The notes: generated by a model not told the origin, from the letters alone. DNA of 64,000 nt from Microbacterium karelineae (GCF_009745985.1 NZ_WFIX01000182.1:338296-402295); one strand, 5' to 3'; shown: positions 51,806-61,211, counted from the first letter of the stretch. Made by a program: numbers and translations.

Positions 51806-52722
51806 GCGGATGCTCGCTCCGTGATGAGGCGGAACGCATCATCCATGCTTCCCGCGGCGATCTCCAGGTCGTGTGCGCCGTGCTCGATGAGCAGGGCGCG
51901 GGCGACGGCGTCCGAGTCGGACGCCTGCACGTGCAGGCGGCCCGCGTCGGAGGCGACGTCGAGCACCTCCGGCATCCGCTCGAGTGCCCGCACGACCTCC
52001 GCCTCGCGTGCGGCGTCGACATAGGCGTGCACGCGGCGGCCGGTCGCGGTCGCGCGGATCTCCGCGGTCGTGCCGTCGGCGACCACGCGCCCGCCCGCGA
52101 CCATGACGATCCGCTGAGCGAACGCGTCGGCCTCCTCGAGGTAGTGGGTCGCGAAGATGACGGTGCGCCCGTTCCGCGCGTCCTCGCGCATGCGATCCCA
52201 GAACTCCGCCCGCGCCGTCACGTCCATCCCGGCGGTCGGCTCGTCGAGGATCAGCAGATCGGGATCCGCCAGCAGCGCGAGCGCGAAGCGCAGCTTCTGC
52301 TGCTCCCCGCCCGAGCACTTCGAGACGCGTCGCTTCTGGATCGCGGTGATGCCCGCCCGCTCCATGACCTCGCCGACGGGCAGGGTCTTCGCGAAGGTCG
52401 ACGCGATGAGCGCGACCGTCTCGCGCACCGTGAGGTCGCGCAGGAGCCCGCCCGACTGCAGGACCGCCGACACCTGCCCGTCGTGCACGGCGCGGTGCGG
52501 CGCGGATCCGAGCACCGACACATCGCCGGCCGTCGGGGCCGTGAGGCCGAGCACCATGTCGAGCGTCGTCGTCTTGCCGGCGCCGTTCGGCCCGAGGAGC
52601 GCGACGATCTCGCCGCGCAGGATCGTGAGGTCGATGCCGTCGACCGCGCGGAAGGGGCCGCCGCCCGTGCGGAACTCCTTCACGACCCCGCGCAGCTCCA
52701 CCGCCGTCTGCTGTGTGTCCAT
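51802..52722 (-). CDS. ABC transporter ATPase
   Basis: A 306-residue ATPase with Walker A GPNGAGKTTTLDMVLG, signature CSGGEQQKLRFALALLADPD, Walker B LLILDEPTAGMD and switch histidine in IFATHYLEEAD. The C-terminal about 80 residues form the extra domain common in ABC-2 drug exporters. First gene of the operon ATPase-permease-kinase-regulator. CACGCT lies 7-8 bases before the ATG. Confidence 0.93.
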   Translation of the reverse strand: MDTQQTAVELRGVVKEFRTGGGPFRAVDGIDLTILRGEIVALLGPNGAGKTTTLDMVLGLTAPTAGDVSVLGSAPHRAVHDGQVSAVLQSGGLLRDLTVRETVALIASTFAKTLPVGEVMERAGITAIQKRRVSKCSGGEQQKLRFALALLADPDLLILDEPTAGMDVTARAEFWDRMREDARNGRTVIFATHYLEEADAFAQRIVMVAGGRVVADGTTAEIRATATGRRVHAYVDAAREAEVVRALERMPEVLDVASDAGRLHVQASDSDAVARALLIEHGAHDLEIAAGSMDDAFRLITERASA

Positions 52723-52781
52723 GGCTCCCAGCGTGGCCGACCGCGCACCGCGCGGCGAGGGCCCGCTGTCACGGATCCGGC

Positions 52782-52795
52782 ATGACAGATGTCAT
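52782..52795. promoter_or_regulatory. Palindrome upstream of the ABC/two-component operon
   Basis: ATGACA-GA-TGTCAT, a perfect inverted repeat 60 bases before the ATPase start. Distance and symmetry fit an activator site for the dimeric NarL-type regulator encoded at the end of the operon. A TetR site for the neighbouring gene is an alternative. Confidence 0.5.
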
Positions 52796-52872
52796 ACCGC
52801 CGTTCGCATGACGCCCGCCGACCGGTTCTCGCGGCCACTCGTCGGCGCGGATCCGATGACCGGGGGCGGGGT

Positions 52873-53799
52873 TCAGTCGAGGCGGGCGCGGGCTTCGCGC
52901 AGCGCCTGCTCCTGCTGCCGGCGCGCCTGGCGGACGGCCTTCTCCGCCTGGCGGAGCTCCTTCTCCGTCGCCGCCAGATGGCGAACGGCCGCCCGATACC
53001 TCTTGTCGTCGGCGACATCGGCGACGCCCTCGATCGCCGTCCGGTCCAGGGCCGCGGGGGCGCCGCTCCCCCGCGCGTCGAGGTACGCTTCGATGCCGTC
53101 GAGCGTGCGCTCGAGCCCGAAGCGGAAGGGATCCGCCTCCGACAGGAACGCGCCGGCGTCGACGAGCGCACGCACCCGCGGATACGTTTCGCCGTCGATG
53201 ACGCGGTCGTACAGCGCGTGCTCCTCGGCGCTGATCTCCTCGGTCGTGCGGCCCGACTCGCGCGCCGCCTGGTCGTAGCCCGCGTAGACCATCCCCTGCC
53301 ATCGCGCCTGCCCCGTGATCGCGAGCACGATGGCGAGCTTCTCCTCCTCGCCGAGGGGCGCGCCGTCGAGGGCCTCGAGACCCGCCTCGATCCACTGTGA
53401 GCTGTTCGGCGTGATGGGCGAGCCCGAGATGGGCAGGGCGAGGATCCACGGGTGGCGCAGGTAGATCGACACCTGCTCGACGAACAGCACGCGCAGCTTC
53501 GCTCGCCACCCTTCCTCGTCGCGGTGACGCAGGGACGGCGCGCCGGTCGCCTCCTCCTGCATGAGCAGCAGCAGATCGTCCTTCGCGCTGACGTAGCGGT
53601 ACAGCGACATCGGCGTGAATCCGAGCTTCTTCGCGACGGCCGCCATCGACACGGCGCCGATGCCCTCCGCGTCGGCGAGCGCCACGGCCGTCTCGACGAT
53701 GCGCTCGACGCTCATCTCGCGCTTGGGGCCGCGCTGCGGGTTCGCGGCGACGCCCCAGGCGAGAGCGATCCCGCGGGGGAGCTCGGTGTCTTCCTGCAT
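52873..53799 (-). CDS. TetR-family regulator with long C-terminal coiled tail
   Basis: A 308-residue TetR regulator: helix-turn-helix IVETAVALADAEGIGAVSMA, then KKLGFTPMSLYRYVSAKDDL, followed by a TetR_C ligand domain. An additional Arg/Glu/Gln-rich tail of about 35 residues at the C-terminus (LAATEKELRQAEKAVRQARR) probably forms a coiled coil. Longer than the usual 190-230 residues. TAGGCT lies 6 bases before the ATG. Divergent from the DrrAB-like exporter, with TAAACAGT repeats between. Confidence 0.9.
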   Translation of the reverse strand: MQEDTELPRGIALAWGVAANPQRGPKREMSVERIVETAVALADAEGIGAVSMAAVAKKLGFTPMSLYRYVSAKDDLLLLMQEEATGAPSLRHRDEEGWRAKLRVLFVEQVSIYLRHPWILALPISGSPITPNSSQWIEAGLEALDGAPLGEEEKLAIVLAITGQARWQGMVYAGYDQAARESGRTTEEISAEEHALYDRVIDGETYPRVRALVDAGAFLSEADPFRFGLERTLDGIEAYLDARGSGAPAALDRTAIEGVADVADDKRYRAAVRHLAATEKELRQAEKAVRQARRQQEQALREARARLD

Positions 53800-53826
53800 G
53801 ACCCCAGCCTACGTCGGTATATGTCG

Positions 53827-53854
53827 TAAACAGTGTGTTATGGTCATAAACAGT
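53827..53854. promoter_or_regulatory. Tandem TAAACAGT sites, likely TetR operator
   Basis: TAAACAGT at 53827-53834 and 53847-53854, exactly 20 bp apart, in the 82-base divergent space between tetR and the ABC exporter genes. An A/T-rich island that also overlaps the promoter region of both. Confidence 0.6.
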
Positions 53855-53881
53855 TTCGCTCGTACACGAAAGGATCCGATC

Positions 53882-54763
53882 GTGACACCGGCCATCGAGA
53901 CCCGCGCGCTCCAGAAGCGCTTCGGCACCCACGCCGTTCTCGACGGCGTCGACCTGCGCGTCGAGAACGGCGAGGTCTTCGCCCTCCTCGGCCCGAACGG
54001 CGCCGGGAAGACGACCCTCGTGAACATCCTCACGACGCTCACGCGTCCCGACGGCGGATCCGCGCAGGTCGCCGGCCACGACGTCGCGCGCGACGCCGTG
54101 GCCGTGACGCAGTGCATCGCGCTCACGGGCCAGGCGGCGGCCGTCGACGAGGTCCTCACCGCGCGGGAGAACCTCGTCATGTTCGGGCGCCTGTCCGGGT
54201 TGTCGCGCACGAGCGCTGCGCTGCGCGCCGAGGAGCTGCTCTCCCGGTTCGACCTCGCAGATGCGTCGGACCGCCGCGTCGGCGCCTTCTCCGGCGGGAT
54301 GCGCCGGCGCCTCGACCTCGCGTTGAGCTTCGTCGTCCAGCCGCAGGTGCTGTTCCTCGACGAGCCGACGACGGGCCTCGACGCCCGCAGCCGCCGCGAG
54401 CTCTGGCACATCATCGCCGCCCTCGCCGAGACCGGCACGACGGTGTTCCTGACGACGCAGTACCTCGAGGAGGCCGATCAGCTGGCCGATCGCATCGCCG
54501 TCCTGCACGATGGGCGGATCGCGGCCCTCGGCACGTCCGACGAGCTCAAGGCGCGCATCGGCGGCGGATCCGTGCAGCTGCGCGATGCCGCGGGGGCGCT
54601 CCTGCGCGAGCTGCCCACCGACGGCTCCGTGTCGTCCGTACGGCGCGCAATCGACGAGCTCGACGCCGCCGGCCTCGACGGTGAGATCGCGATCCATCGC
54701 CCGACGCTCGACGACGTCTTCCTCGCACTCACCGACCGCCCCCGACACAAGGAGGACGCATGA
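53882..54763 (+). CDS. DrrA-like drug-export ABC ATPase
   Basis: A 293-residue ATPase of the daunorubicin-resistance type: Walker A GPNGAGKTTLVNILTTLTRPDGG, signature FSGGMRRRLDLALSF, Walker B VLFLDEPTTGLD and TTQYLEEADQLADRI. GTG start with AAAGGA 8 bases upstream. The C-terminal DrrA-type accessory domain is present. Coupled to the ABC-2 permease and controlled by the divergent TetR. Confidence 0.92.
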   Translation: MTPAIETRALQKRFGTHAVLDGVDLRVENGEVFALLGPNGAGKTTLVNILTTLTRPDGGSAQVAGHDVARDAVAVTQCIALTGQAAAVDEVLTARENLVMFGRLSGLSRTSAALRAEELLSRFDLADASDRRVGAFSGGMRRRLDLALSFVVQPQVLFLDEPTTGLDARSRRELWHIIAALAETGTTVFLTTQYLEEADQLADRIAVLHDGRIAALGTSDELKARIGGGSVQLRDAAGALLRELPTDGSVSSVRRAIDELDAAGLDGEIAIHRPTLDDVFLALTDRPRHKEDA

Positions 54764-55554
54764 CCGCCGCCACCCTCGCCGCTGCGCGCCCGCGCCTCGG
54801 CGGCCTCGCCGCCGAGGCCGTGTTCGTCGGACGCAGCATGCGCCACTCGTTTCGCGACGCCGAGTCGCTTCTCATGTCGATCGTGCTGCCGGTCATGCTC
54901 ATGCTCGTGTTCACGTTCGTGTTCGGCGGCGCGATCGACCCCAGCGGCGGATATGTCGACTATGTCGTCCCCGGCACGATCCTCACCTGCGCGGGCTTCG
55001 GCGCCGCGACGACGGCCACCTTCGTCGCGAACGACATGACGGGCGGGATCATCGACCGCATCCGCACGATGCCGCTGCGCGCCGGCGCGGTTCTGACCGG
55101 CCACGTCGTCGCCTCCCTCGCGCGGAACCTCCTCGCGACGGGGGTCGTGATCCTCGTCGCGCTCGCGATCGGATTCCGACCCGACGCGTCGCTCCTCGAC
55201 TGGATCGGCGCGATCGCGACGATCGCGATGTGGATCTTCGCGATCACCTACCTGTTCGCCGCGATCGGCCTCGCCGCCGGATCCGCGGAGGCCGCGAGCG
55301 GATACGGATTCATCCTGCTGTTCCTGCCGTACATCTCGAGCGGCTTCGTGCCGCTCGAGTCGATGCCCGGATGGCTGCGGACCGTCGCCGAGGTGCAGCC
55401 CGTGACCCCGGTCATCGAGACGATCCGCGGGTTCCTCCTGGGCACCGATGCGGGCGCCGCGCCCCTGTGGGCGCTCGTCTGGTGCGCAGGGATCGTCGCG
55501 GTCGCGGCGGCGTGGGGCGCCTGGCTGTTCCGACGGAAGGCGGGCAGGCGCTGA
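54760..55554 (+). CDS. DrrB-like ABC-2 permease
   Basis: A 264-residue permease with six helices and the family segments YVVPGTILTCAGFGAATTAT, DRIRTMPLRAGAVLTGH and LLFLPYISSGFVPLESMPGWLR. ATGA overlap with the ATPase gene. Together they make a TetR-regulated exporter for hydrophobic drugs. Convergent with the ArsR gene, 6 bases apart. Confidence 0.92.
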   Translation: MTAATLAAARPRLGGLAAEAVFVGRSMRHSFRDAESLLMSIVLPVMLMLVFTFVFGGAIDPSGGYVDYVVPGTILTCAGFGAATTATFVANDMTGGIIDRIRTMPLRAGAVLTGHVVASLARNLLATGVVILVALAIGFRPDASLLDWIGAIATIAMWIFAITYLFAAIGLAAGSAEAASGYGFILLFLPYISSGFVPLESMPGWLRTVAEVQPVTPVIETIRGFLLGTDAGAAPLWALVWCAGIVAVAAAWGAWLFRRKAGRR

Positions 55555-55560
55555 GACGGC

Positions 55561-55965
55561 TCAGGCGCCGAGGCGCTTGAGCGCCGTCTGCACGACGGCG
55601 GCCGTGCGGCCGAGGGACTCGGCGAACTTCGACGCGGGCTGCGGCAGGGGCGCGTAGATCGACTGCGTGGCCTCCGCCGCGAGCTCGCTCTCGTCGACGA
55701 AGAACGGCACGAGCCAGTCGTCGATCACCTCGAGGGGCTCCGGCTCGAGCCGGTAGTAGCGGTGCTGGCCTTCCTCGCGCACCGACACGAGCCCCGCCTC
55801 GCGCAGCACCTTGAGGTGCTTCGACACGGTCGGCTGGCTCACGCTCAGCTCCCCGACGATCTCCGACACGCTCGTGCCGTCCTGCGTCTCCTGGTCGCGA
55901 CGCAGCAGCAGCTGCAGGATCTCGCGCCGGGTGCCGTCGGCGATCACGTCGAAGATGTCGGCCAT
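55561..55965 (-). CDS. ArsR-family winged-helix regulator
   Basis: A 134-residue regulator: MADIFDVIADGTRREILQLL, recognition helix SQPTVSKHLKVLREAGLV, wing REEGQHRYYRLEPEPL. The C-terminal part is a short helical tail. No metal-binding Cys cluster is seen, so it is not an obvious metal sensor. TACGCT lies 7 bases before the ATG. Divergent from the potassium-uptake genes, but a link is unproven. Confidence 0.9.
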   Translation of the reverse strand: MADIFDVIADGTRREILQLLLRRDQETQDGTSVSEIVGELSVSQPTVSKHLKVLREAGLVSVREEGQHRYYRLEPEPLEVIDDWLVPFFVDESELAAEATQSIYAPLPQPASKFAESLGRTAAVVQTALKRLGA

Positions 55966-56065
55966 AGCCCACAGCGTATGGCATGCCGGGCATATTCGAC
56001 ACGGTGGCCGAGGGTGCGGCGGTACGATGATCGCTGTCCTGCACGCGAACGAGAGGCGCCCGGTG

Positions 56066-57529
56066 ATGCCAGGCAGCGAGGCCGCGCAGCGTTCGAGGCC
56101 GATCGCACGGTTCACGCGCGCCGCGTGGCACCATTTCCGGGTCGTCACGACGCACTCGCCGTCGCGGTTCGCGATCCTCGTGTTCTCGAGCCTCGTGATC
56201 ATCTTCACGGCGATCCTCTCGCTGCCGATATCTTCGGCCGACCGCACGGTCACGCCGCTGTCCGATGCGGTGTTCACGGCGATGTCGATGATCTGCGTCA
56301 CCGGCCTCGTGAGCGTTGACATGACCACCCACTGGTCGGTGTTCGGCGAGATCGTGCTCTTCATCGGCGTGAACATCGGCGGCATGGGCGCGCTCACGCT
56401 CGCATCGATGCTGGGCCTCATCATGTCGAAGCGCATGGGTCTGCGCGCGAAGCTCATCGCGGCCGGCGACACGAACCCCCTGCGCGCCCACGGCGGCGCC
56501 GTGAACGAGTCGCAGGCCGTCCATCTGGGCGAGGTCGGCCATCTGCTGCGCACGGTCGCGCTGTCGACCCTCGTCATCGAGCTCGCCGTCGCGCTGCTGA
56601 TCCTGCCGTCGGCGCTCGCGAAGTACGAGTGGTGGCTCGAGGGCACCTGGGCGGCCATCACCTATGCCGCGATGTCGTTCACCAACACCGGCTTCACCCT
56701 CAACGAGGGAAGCATCGGTCTCTTCGCCGACGACTTCTACTTCCTCACCATCGTCATGCTCAGCGTGTTCGTCGGATCCGTCGGCTTCCCCGTCATCTTC
56801 GCGCTCTCTCGCCACCTCACGATTCCCCGCAAGGCGACGCTCTTCCGCCCGAAGACGTGGTCGCTGCACGTCAAGCTCACGCTCGTCACGGCCACGCTGC
56901 TCGTGTTCGCCGGCGCCGCGGTCCTCCTCGCCCTCGAGTACGACAATCCCGGCACATTCGGGTCGATGGGCGCGGGAGAGACGATCTTCCAGGCGTTCTT
57001 CGTCTCGATCATGACCCGATCCGGAGGCTTCTCCGTGATCGACATCGGCGAGCTGTACGGATCCGGCATGGTCGTCGGATCCATGCTGATGTTCGTCGGC
57101 GGCGGGTCCGCGTCGACGGCCGGCGGCATCAAGGTCACGACGCTCGCCGTGCTCGCTCTCGGCGTCTGGTCGGAGGCGAAGGGGCGCCGGCAGGTGCAGG
57201 CGTTCGGGCGCCGGATCCCCTCCGACGTGCAGCGCGTCGCGGTCGCGGTCCTCGCGTGGGGCTCGACGATCGTCGCCATCGCGACCATCGCGATCGCCCA
57301 GATCACGCACGCCCCCATCGCGGAGGTCCTATTCGATGTCATCTCGGCGTTCGGCACCGTCGGGCTGTCGACAGGGCTCACCGAGACACTGCCCGACGCC
57401 GCGCTCTACATCATGGCCGTGACCATCTTCATGGGGCGCGTTGGTACAGTCACACTCGCCGCGGCCGTCGCGGCGACATCGCAGTCGCAGCACTACGAGC
57501 TGCCCGTCGAAAGGCCGATCGTTGGTTGA
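56066..57529 (+). CDS. Potassium uptake channel subunit KtrB/TrkH, copy 1
   Basis: A 487-residue K+-translocating protein with four pore loops: MICVTGLVSVD, SFTNTGFTLNEGS, MTRSGGFSVIDIG and SAFGTVGLSTGLT, which hold the selectivity glycines. The start is ambiguous: ATG 56066 or the adjacent GTG 56063, both following GAGAGG. TACGAT about 40 bases upstream is a likely -10 element. Overlaps the TrkA/KtrA gene by 8 bases. Confidence 0.93.
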   Translation: MPGSEAAQRSRPIARFTRAAWHHFRVVTTHSPSRFAILVFSSLVIIFTAILSLPISSADRTVTPLSDAVFTAMSMICVTGLVSVDMTTHWSVFGEIVLFIGVNIGGMGALTLASMLGLIMSKRMGLRAKLIAAGDTNPLRAHGGAVNESQAVHLGEVGHLLRTVALSTLVIELAVALLILPSALAKYEWWLEGTWAAITYAAMSFTNTGFTLNEGSIGLFADDFYFLTIVMLSVFVGSVGFPVIFALSRHLTIPRKATLFRPKTWSLHVKLTLVTATLLVFAGAAVLLALEYDNPGTFGSMGAGETIFQAFFVSIMTRSGGFSVIDIGELYGSGMVVGSMLMFVGGGSASTAGGIKVTTLAVLALGVWSEAKGRRQVQAFGRRIPSDVQRVAVAVLAWGSTIVAIATIAIAQITHAPIAEVLFDVISAFGTVGLSTGLTETLPDAALYIMAVTIFMGRVGTVTLAAAVAATSQSQHYELPVERPIVG

Positions 57530-58193
57530 ACCGCTCCGCAGCGACTCCCCTGTGCTCGTCATCGGCCTCGGGCGCTATGGCGCCGCGTGCGCCGGCGAGC
57601 TCGACCGCCTCGACCGCGACGTGCTCGCCGTCGACGCCGATCTCGCGCTCGTGCAGAAGTGGTCGGAGCGCGTCACCCACACGGTGCAGGCCGATGCCCG
57701 CAACGTCGAGGCCCTGAAGCAGATCGGCGCGCAGGACTTCCAGGTCGCCGTCGTCGCGACGGGATCCTCGATCGAGGCGTCGGTGCTCATCACGGCGAAC
57801 CTCGTCGATCTCAAGGTGCCCCAGATCTGGGCGAAGGCGACGAGCCAGTCTCACGGCAAGATCCTCTCGCGCGTCGGCGCGAACCACGTCATCTACCCCG
57901 AGCGCGAGGCGGGCGAGCGTGTCGCCCACCTTGTGAGCGGGCGCATGCTCGACTTCATCCGCTTCGACGACGACTTCGTGCTCGCGAAGATGTTCCCGCC
58001 GAAGTTCATCCGGGGAGTCACCCTCGCCGATTCGGGTGTCCGCACCAAGTACCACGTCACGGTCGTGGGCGTGAAGTCGCCGGCCAAGCCGTTCCACTAC
58101 GCCGAGGCGAACACGGTCGTCACCAACCACGACCTCATCATCGTCTCGGGAACGAACGAGGACGTCGAACGCTTCGCGGCGCTCGACCGGTAA
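57522..58193 (+). CDS. Potassium uptake regulatory subunit KtrA/TrkA, copy 1
   Basis: A 223-residue cytoplasmic ring subunit: RCK_N Rossmann domain (PVLVIGLGRYGAACAGELDRL, VLAVDADLALVQ, VQADARNVEALKQIGAQDF) and C-terminal RCK_C domain. It starts on TTG within the end of the channel gene, with AAAGG seven bases upstream. It gates the KtrB pore in response to nucleotides. Its stop is 4 bases from that of the second trkA gene. Confidence 0.92.
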   Translation: MVEPLRSDSPVLVIGLGRYGAACAGELDRLDRDVLAVDADLALVQKWSERVTHTVQADARNVEALKQIGAQDFQVAVVATGSSIEASVLITANLVDLKVPQIWAKATSQSHGKILSRVGANHVIYPEREAGERVAHLVSGRMLDFIRFDDDFVLAKMFPPKFIRGVTLADSGVRTKYHVTVVGVKSPAKPFHYAEANTVVTNHDLIIVSGTNEDVERFAALDR

Positions 58194-58197
58194 GGGC

Positions 58198-58893
58198 TCA
58201 CCGCAGCTGGGCGAACGCCTCCACCTTGCGCGTGGCGCCGAAGACGAGCACTGTGTCGTCCTCGCGGAGGATCGTCTCGGCGTCGGCGGGCGTCCACTCC
58301 CCACCGACGGCCTTGCGCGCCGCGATCGTGACGCCACGGCGCTCGCGCAGCCGGGTCTGTCCGAGAGGGACGCCGTGGAGCTCCTCGGGCGGCGTGACCT
58401 TGACGATCGCGAACCCCTCGTCGACCTCGAGGTAGTCCTTCGCCGCCCCGCGCAGGAGGTGGGCGACGCGACGCCCCATGTCGTGCTCGGGGTAGACGAC
58501 GTGATGCACGCCCAGCTGCTCGAGGATCCGCCCGTGCTGCTCGTCGATCGCCTTCGCCCAGACGACAGGGCCGTTCAGCTGCAGCAGCAGCGATGCCGCG
58601 AGGATCGACACCTTGAGATCGCCGCTGATCGCGATGATCGCCCGGTCGAACTCGTGCACGGCGAGCTGACGCAGCACCTCCTCCTTCGTCGCATCGGCGC
58701 GCACGACCTGCGTCAGCTGGCCGTTGAGCTCCTGGACGCGATCCTCGTCCGCGTCGATGCCGAGCACCTCGGTGCCCGACGCCATCAGCTCGAGCGCGAC
58801 GGACGCGCCGAAGCGCCCCAGCCCGATGACGACGACCGAGTCGGCCTCGGCGATCCGCCCGGCACGCTCTCTGAATGACAGAAACGAACCCAT
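58198..58893 (-). CDS. Potassium uptake regulatory subunit KtrA/TrkA, copy 2
   Basis: A 231-residue RCK_N/RCK_C protein (SVVVIGLGRFGASVALELMA, VLGIDADEDRVQEL, VRADATKEEVLRQLAVHEFD). Only distantly similar to copy 1. Transcribed toward copy 1, with 4 bases between stops. It is encoded 21 bases downstream of its channel gene, the reverse gene order seen from the shared centre. Confidence 0.92.
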   Translation of the reverse strand: MGSFLSFRERAGRIAEADSVVVIGLGRFGASVALELMASGTEVLGIDADEDRVQELNGQLTQVVRADATKEEVLRQLAVHEFDRAIIAISGDLKVSILAASLLLQLNGPVVWAKAIDEQHGRILEQLGVHHVVYPEHDMGRRVAHLLRGAAKDYLEVDEGFAIVKVTPPEELHGVPLGQTRLRERRGVTIAARKAVGGEWTPADAETILREDDTVLVFGATRKVEAFAQLR

Positions 58894-58914
58894 CGTGCAG
58901 TCCTCTCTCGCGCC

Positions 58915-60273
58915 TCAGCCGATGGCCGGGCGCTCCTTGGGTAGTTCGTATGCGGCCTTCCGCTCGCGCAGGGCGAGGGCAGAGCCGAGTGTGAGCGGGC
59001 CGAGGCGGCCCAGGAACATGAGGATCGACATGAGCACGCGCGCGGGATCCGGCAGATCCCCCGTGATGCCCGTCGACAGCCCGACGGTTCCGAACGCCGA
59101 GATCGCCTCGAACAGCACCTTGTCGAGCTCGAGGTCGGTCATCGCGAGGATCACGAGCGTCACGACGACGATGCCCGCGATCGCGACGAGCACGACGGAG
59201 ATCGCCTGGCGATGCACGCTGCGCGAGAGCCGCTTGCCGAAGATGTTCACGGCGGTGCCGCCGCGCAGCTCGGTCCAGAGGATGAACAGCAGCACGGCGA
59301 ACGTCGTGACCTTGATGCCGCCGGCCGTGCCCGCGGGGCCGCCTCCGATGAACATGAGGATGTCGGTGACGAGCCAGGTCTCGTCGTGCATCAGCCCGAT
59401 GTCGACCGAGTTGAATCCCGCCGTGCGCGTCTGCACGGCGTGGAAGAAGCCGCCGAGCACGCGAACCCAGGGATCCTCACCACCGAGCGTGTCAGCGTTC
59501 GTCCACTCCATCGCCGTGATCACGAGAGTCGAGAGGACGAGGAGCGTGACCGTCGCGGCGAGCACGATGCGCGTGTTCATCGACCAGTGCAGCGGATGAC
59601 GGAACTCGCGCCGCAGCTCGCGCAGCACGGGGAAGCCGACGCCGCCGACGATGATCGCGGCGCACATCGGCAGCAGGATCCACGGATCCGCCGCGAAGCC
59701 CATCATGCTGTCGCTCTGCAGCGCGAAGCCGGCGTTGTTGAACGCCGAGATGGAGTGGAAGACGGCCATCCAGATGGCCTCGCCGATGCCGTAATCGCCG
59801 CGGTAGCCGATGAGGAACCGCACGAGCAGCATGAGCGCGACGACCGCCTCGATGATGATCGAGGTGAGGAAGATGCCGGCGACGATGCGGCGCACGTTCG
59901 GGGCGCCGAGGGTCTTCGCCTCGGTGACGGCGTTCATCCGGGCGCGCACCGACAGCCTGCGCGCGAGGACGATGCCGACGAGGGCCGCGAACACCATGAT
60001 CCCGAGGCCGCCGAGCTGGATGAGCACGAGGATCACCGCGAGGCCGAAACCGCTCCAGTGGCTCGCCGTGTCGACAACGACGAGGCCCGTCACGCACAGC
60101 GCCGACGTCGCGGTGAAGAGCGCGTCGACGAAGCTCGTGCGGCTCCCGGGTGCGGCGGAGACCGGCAGCCACAGCAGGAGGGTGCCGACGACGAGGACTG
60201 CTCCGAACCCCAGGACGATCGCCTGGGCGGGAGCGAAGCCGCGCCACCGGGACGCGGATGCTGGTCGAGTCAC
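58915..60273 (-). CDS. Potassium uptake channel subunit KtrB/TrkH, copy 2
   Basis: A 452-residue channel with pore loops ALCVTGLVVVDT, SAFNNAGFALQSDS, QTRTAGFNSVDIG and SAFGTVGLSTGIT. The GTG at 60273 is preferred over an upstream TTG because TACTGT stands 8 bases before it. Forms a complete second Ktr system with the following trkA gene. Confidence 0.93.
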   Translation of the reverse strand: MTRPASASRWRGFAPAQAIVLGFGAVLVVGTLLLWLPVSAAPGSRTSFVDALFTATSALCVTGLVVVDTASHWSGFGLAVILVLIQLGGLGIMVFAALVGIVLARRLSVRARMNAVTEAKTLGAPNVRRIVAGIFLTSIIIEAVVALMLLVRFLIGYRGDYGIGEAIWMAVFHSISAFNNAGFALQSDSMMGFAADPWILLPMCAAIIVGGVGFPVLRELRREFRHPLHWSMNTRIVLAATVTLLVLSTLVITAMEWTNADTLGGEDPWVRVLGGFFHAVQTRTAGFNSVDIGLMHDETWLVTDILMFIGGGPAGTAGGIKVTTFAVLLFILWTELRGGTAVNIFGKRLSRSVHRQAISVVLVAIAGIVVVTLVILAMTDLELDKVLFEAISAFGTVGLSTGITGDLPDPARVLMSILMFLGRLGPLTLGSALALRERKAAYELPKERPAIG

Positions 60274-60331
60274 GAGCGACGACAGTACGCCGATCCCCGC
60301 GGCGCGCAAGTCGGCGCGGCGGATCCGTCGA

Positions 60332-61171
60332 TCAGCCCTCGGCGGCGAGCTCCTTCGCGCGCGCGTACGCCGCGTCCGTCGCCTTCGCGAAGAGCGCGTC
60401 GAGGTCGGCCGCCTGGAAGGTCTCGATGGCCTCGTGGGTCGTGCCCTTCGGGCTCGTCACCCCGCGGCGCAGGTCGGCGGGGTGCTGGCCGGACGCCTCG
60501 AGGAAGGCCGTCGCGCCGATGAACGTCCGCTCCGCGATGAGGCGGGCGGTCTCGTCGTCGAAGCCCTGGTGCTTCGCGGCCTCGATGAGCTTCTCGATGA
60601 AGAGGAAGACGTAGGCGGGGCCGGATCCGGAGATCGTGGAGATCGCATCGATGCCGTCGTCGCCGTCGACCTCGACGGCGTCGCCGACCGTCTCGAAGAG
60701 GCGCTTCACGATGGCCATGTCGTCGGTCGATGCGTGCGTGCCCGCCGCAAGGCCCGTGACGCCCTTGCGGACGGTCGAGGGCGTGTTCGGCATGGAGCGG
60801 ATCACCGAGGTCGCGCCGAGCCTGTCCTCGAACTGCGCGATCGTGATCCCCGCGGCGAGGCTCACGACGATCGCGTCGTCGCGCAGATGGGGCCCGATCT
60901 CATCGAGCAGGTCGGCGATCATGTACGGCTTCACGCCGACGAGGATCACGCGCGCGGCGCGCGCCGCCTGCACATTGCCGTCGGCGGTGTCCTCCAGAGC
61001 GATGCTCGTGACGCCCTCGAGCTCGGCGAGCGGCGCGGCCTTCGCGGACGTGCGATTGGTGACGTGGATCCCGCCGTCGACGGGGATCCCGCTCGCGACG
61101 AGCCCTCGGAGGATCGCGCCTCCCATGGAACCGGCACCGATGAACGCGACAGAGGGAAGGGCTTCAGTCAT
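60332..61171 (-). CDS. proC: Pyrroline-5-carboxylate reductase
   Basis: A 279-residue enzyme that makes proline from pyrroline-5-carboxylate with NAD(P)H. It has an N-terminal Rossmann motif VAFIGAGSMGGAILRGL, the stretch RSMPNTPSTVRKGVTGLA, and the C-terminal signature SGSGPAYVFLFIEKLIEAA...LRRGVTSPKGTTHEAIETF. The ATG at 61171 follows GGAAGG. Stands alone, divergent from the CDF-like gene. Confidence 0.95.
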   Translation of the reverse strand: MTEALPSVAFIGAGSMGGAILRGLVASGIPVDGGIHVTNRTSAKAAPLAELEGVTSIALEDTADGNVQAARAARVILVGVKPYMIADLLDEIGPHLRDDAIVVSLAAGITIAQFEDRLGATSVIRSMPNTPSTVRKGVTGLAAGTHASTDDMAIVKRLFETVGDAVEVDGDDGIDAISTISGSGPAYVFLFIEKLIEAAKHQGFDDETARLIAERTFIGATAFLEASGQHPADLRRGVTSPKGTTHEAIETFQAADLDALFAKATDAAYARAKELAAEG

Positions 61172-61211
61172 GCCTTCCACGCTACAGCCGGGCTCGCTAT
61201 ACGCTGGGCGC

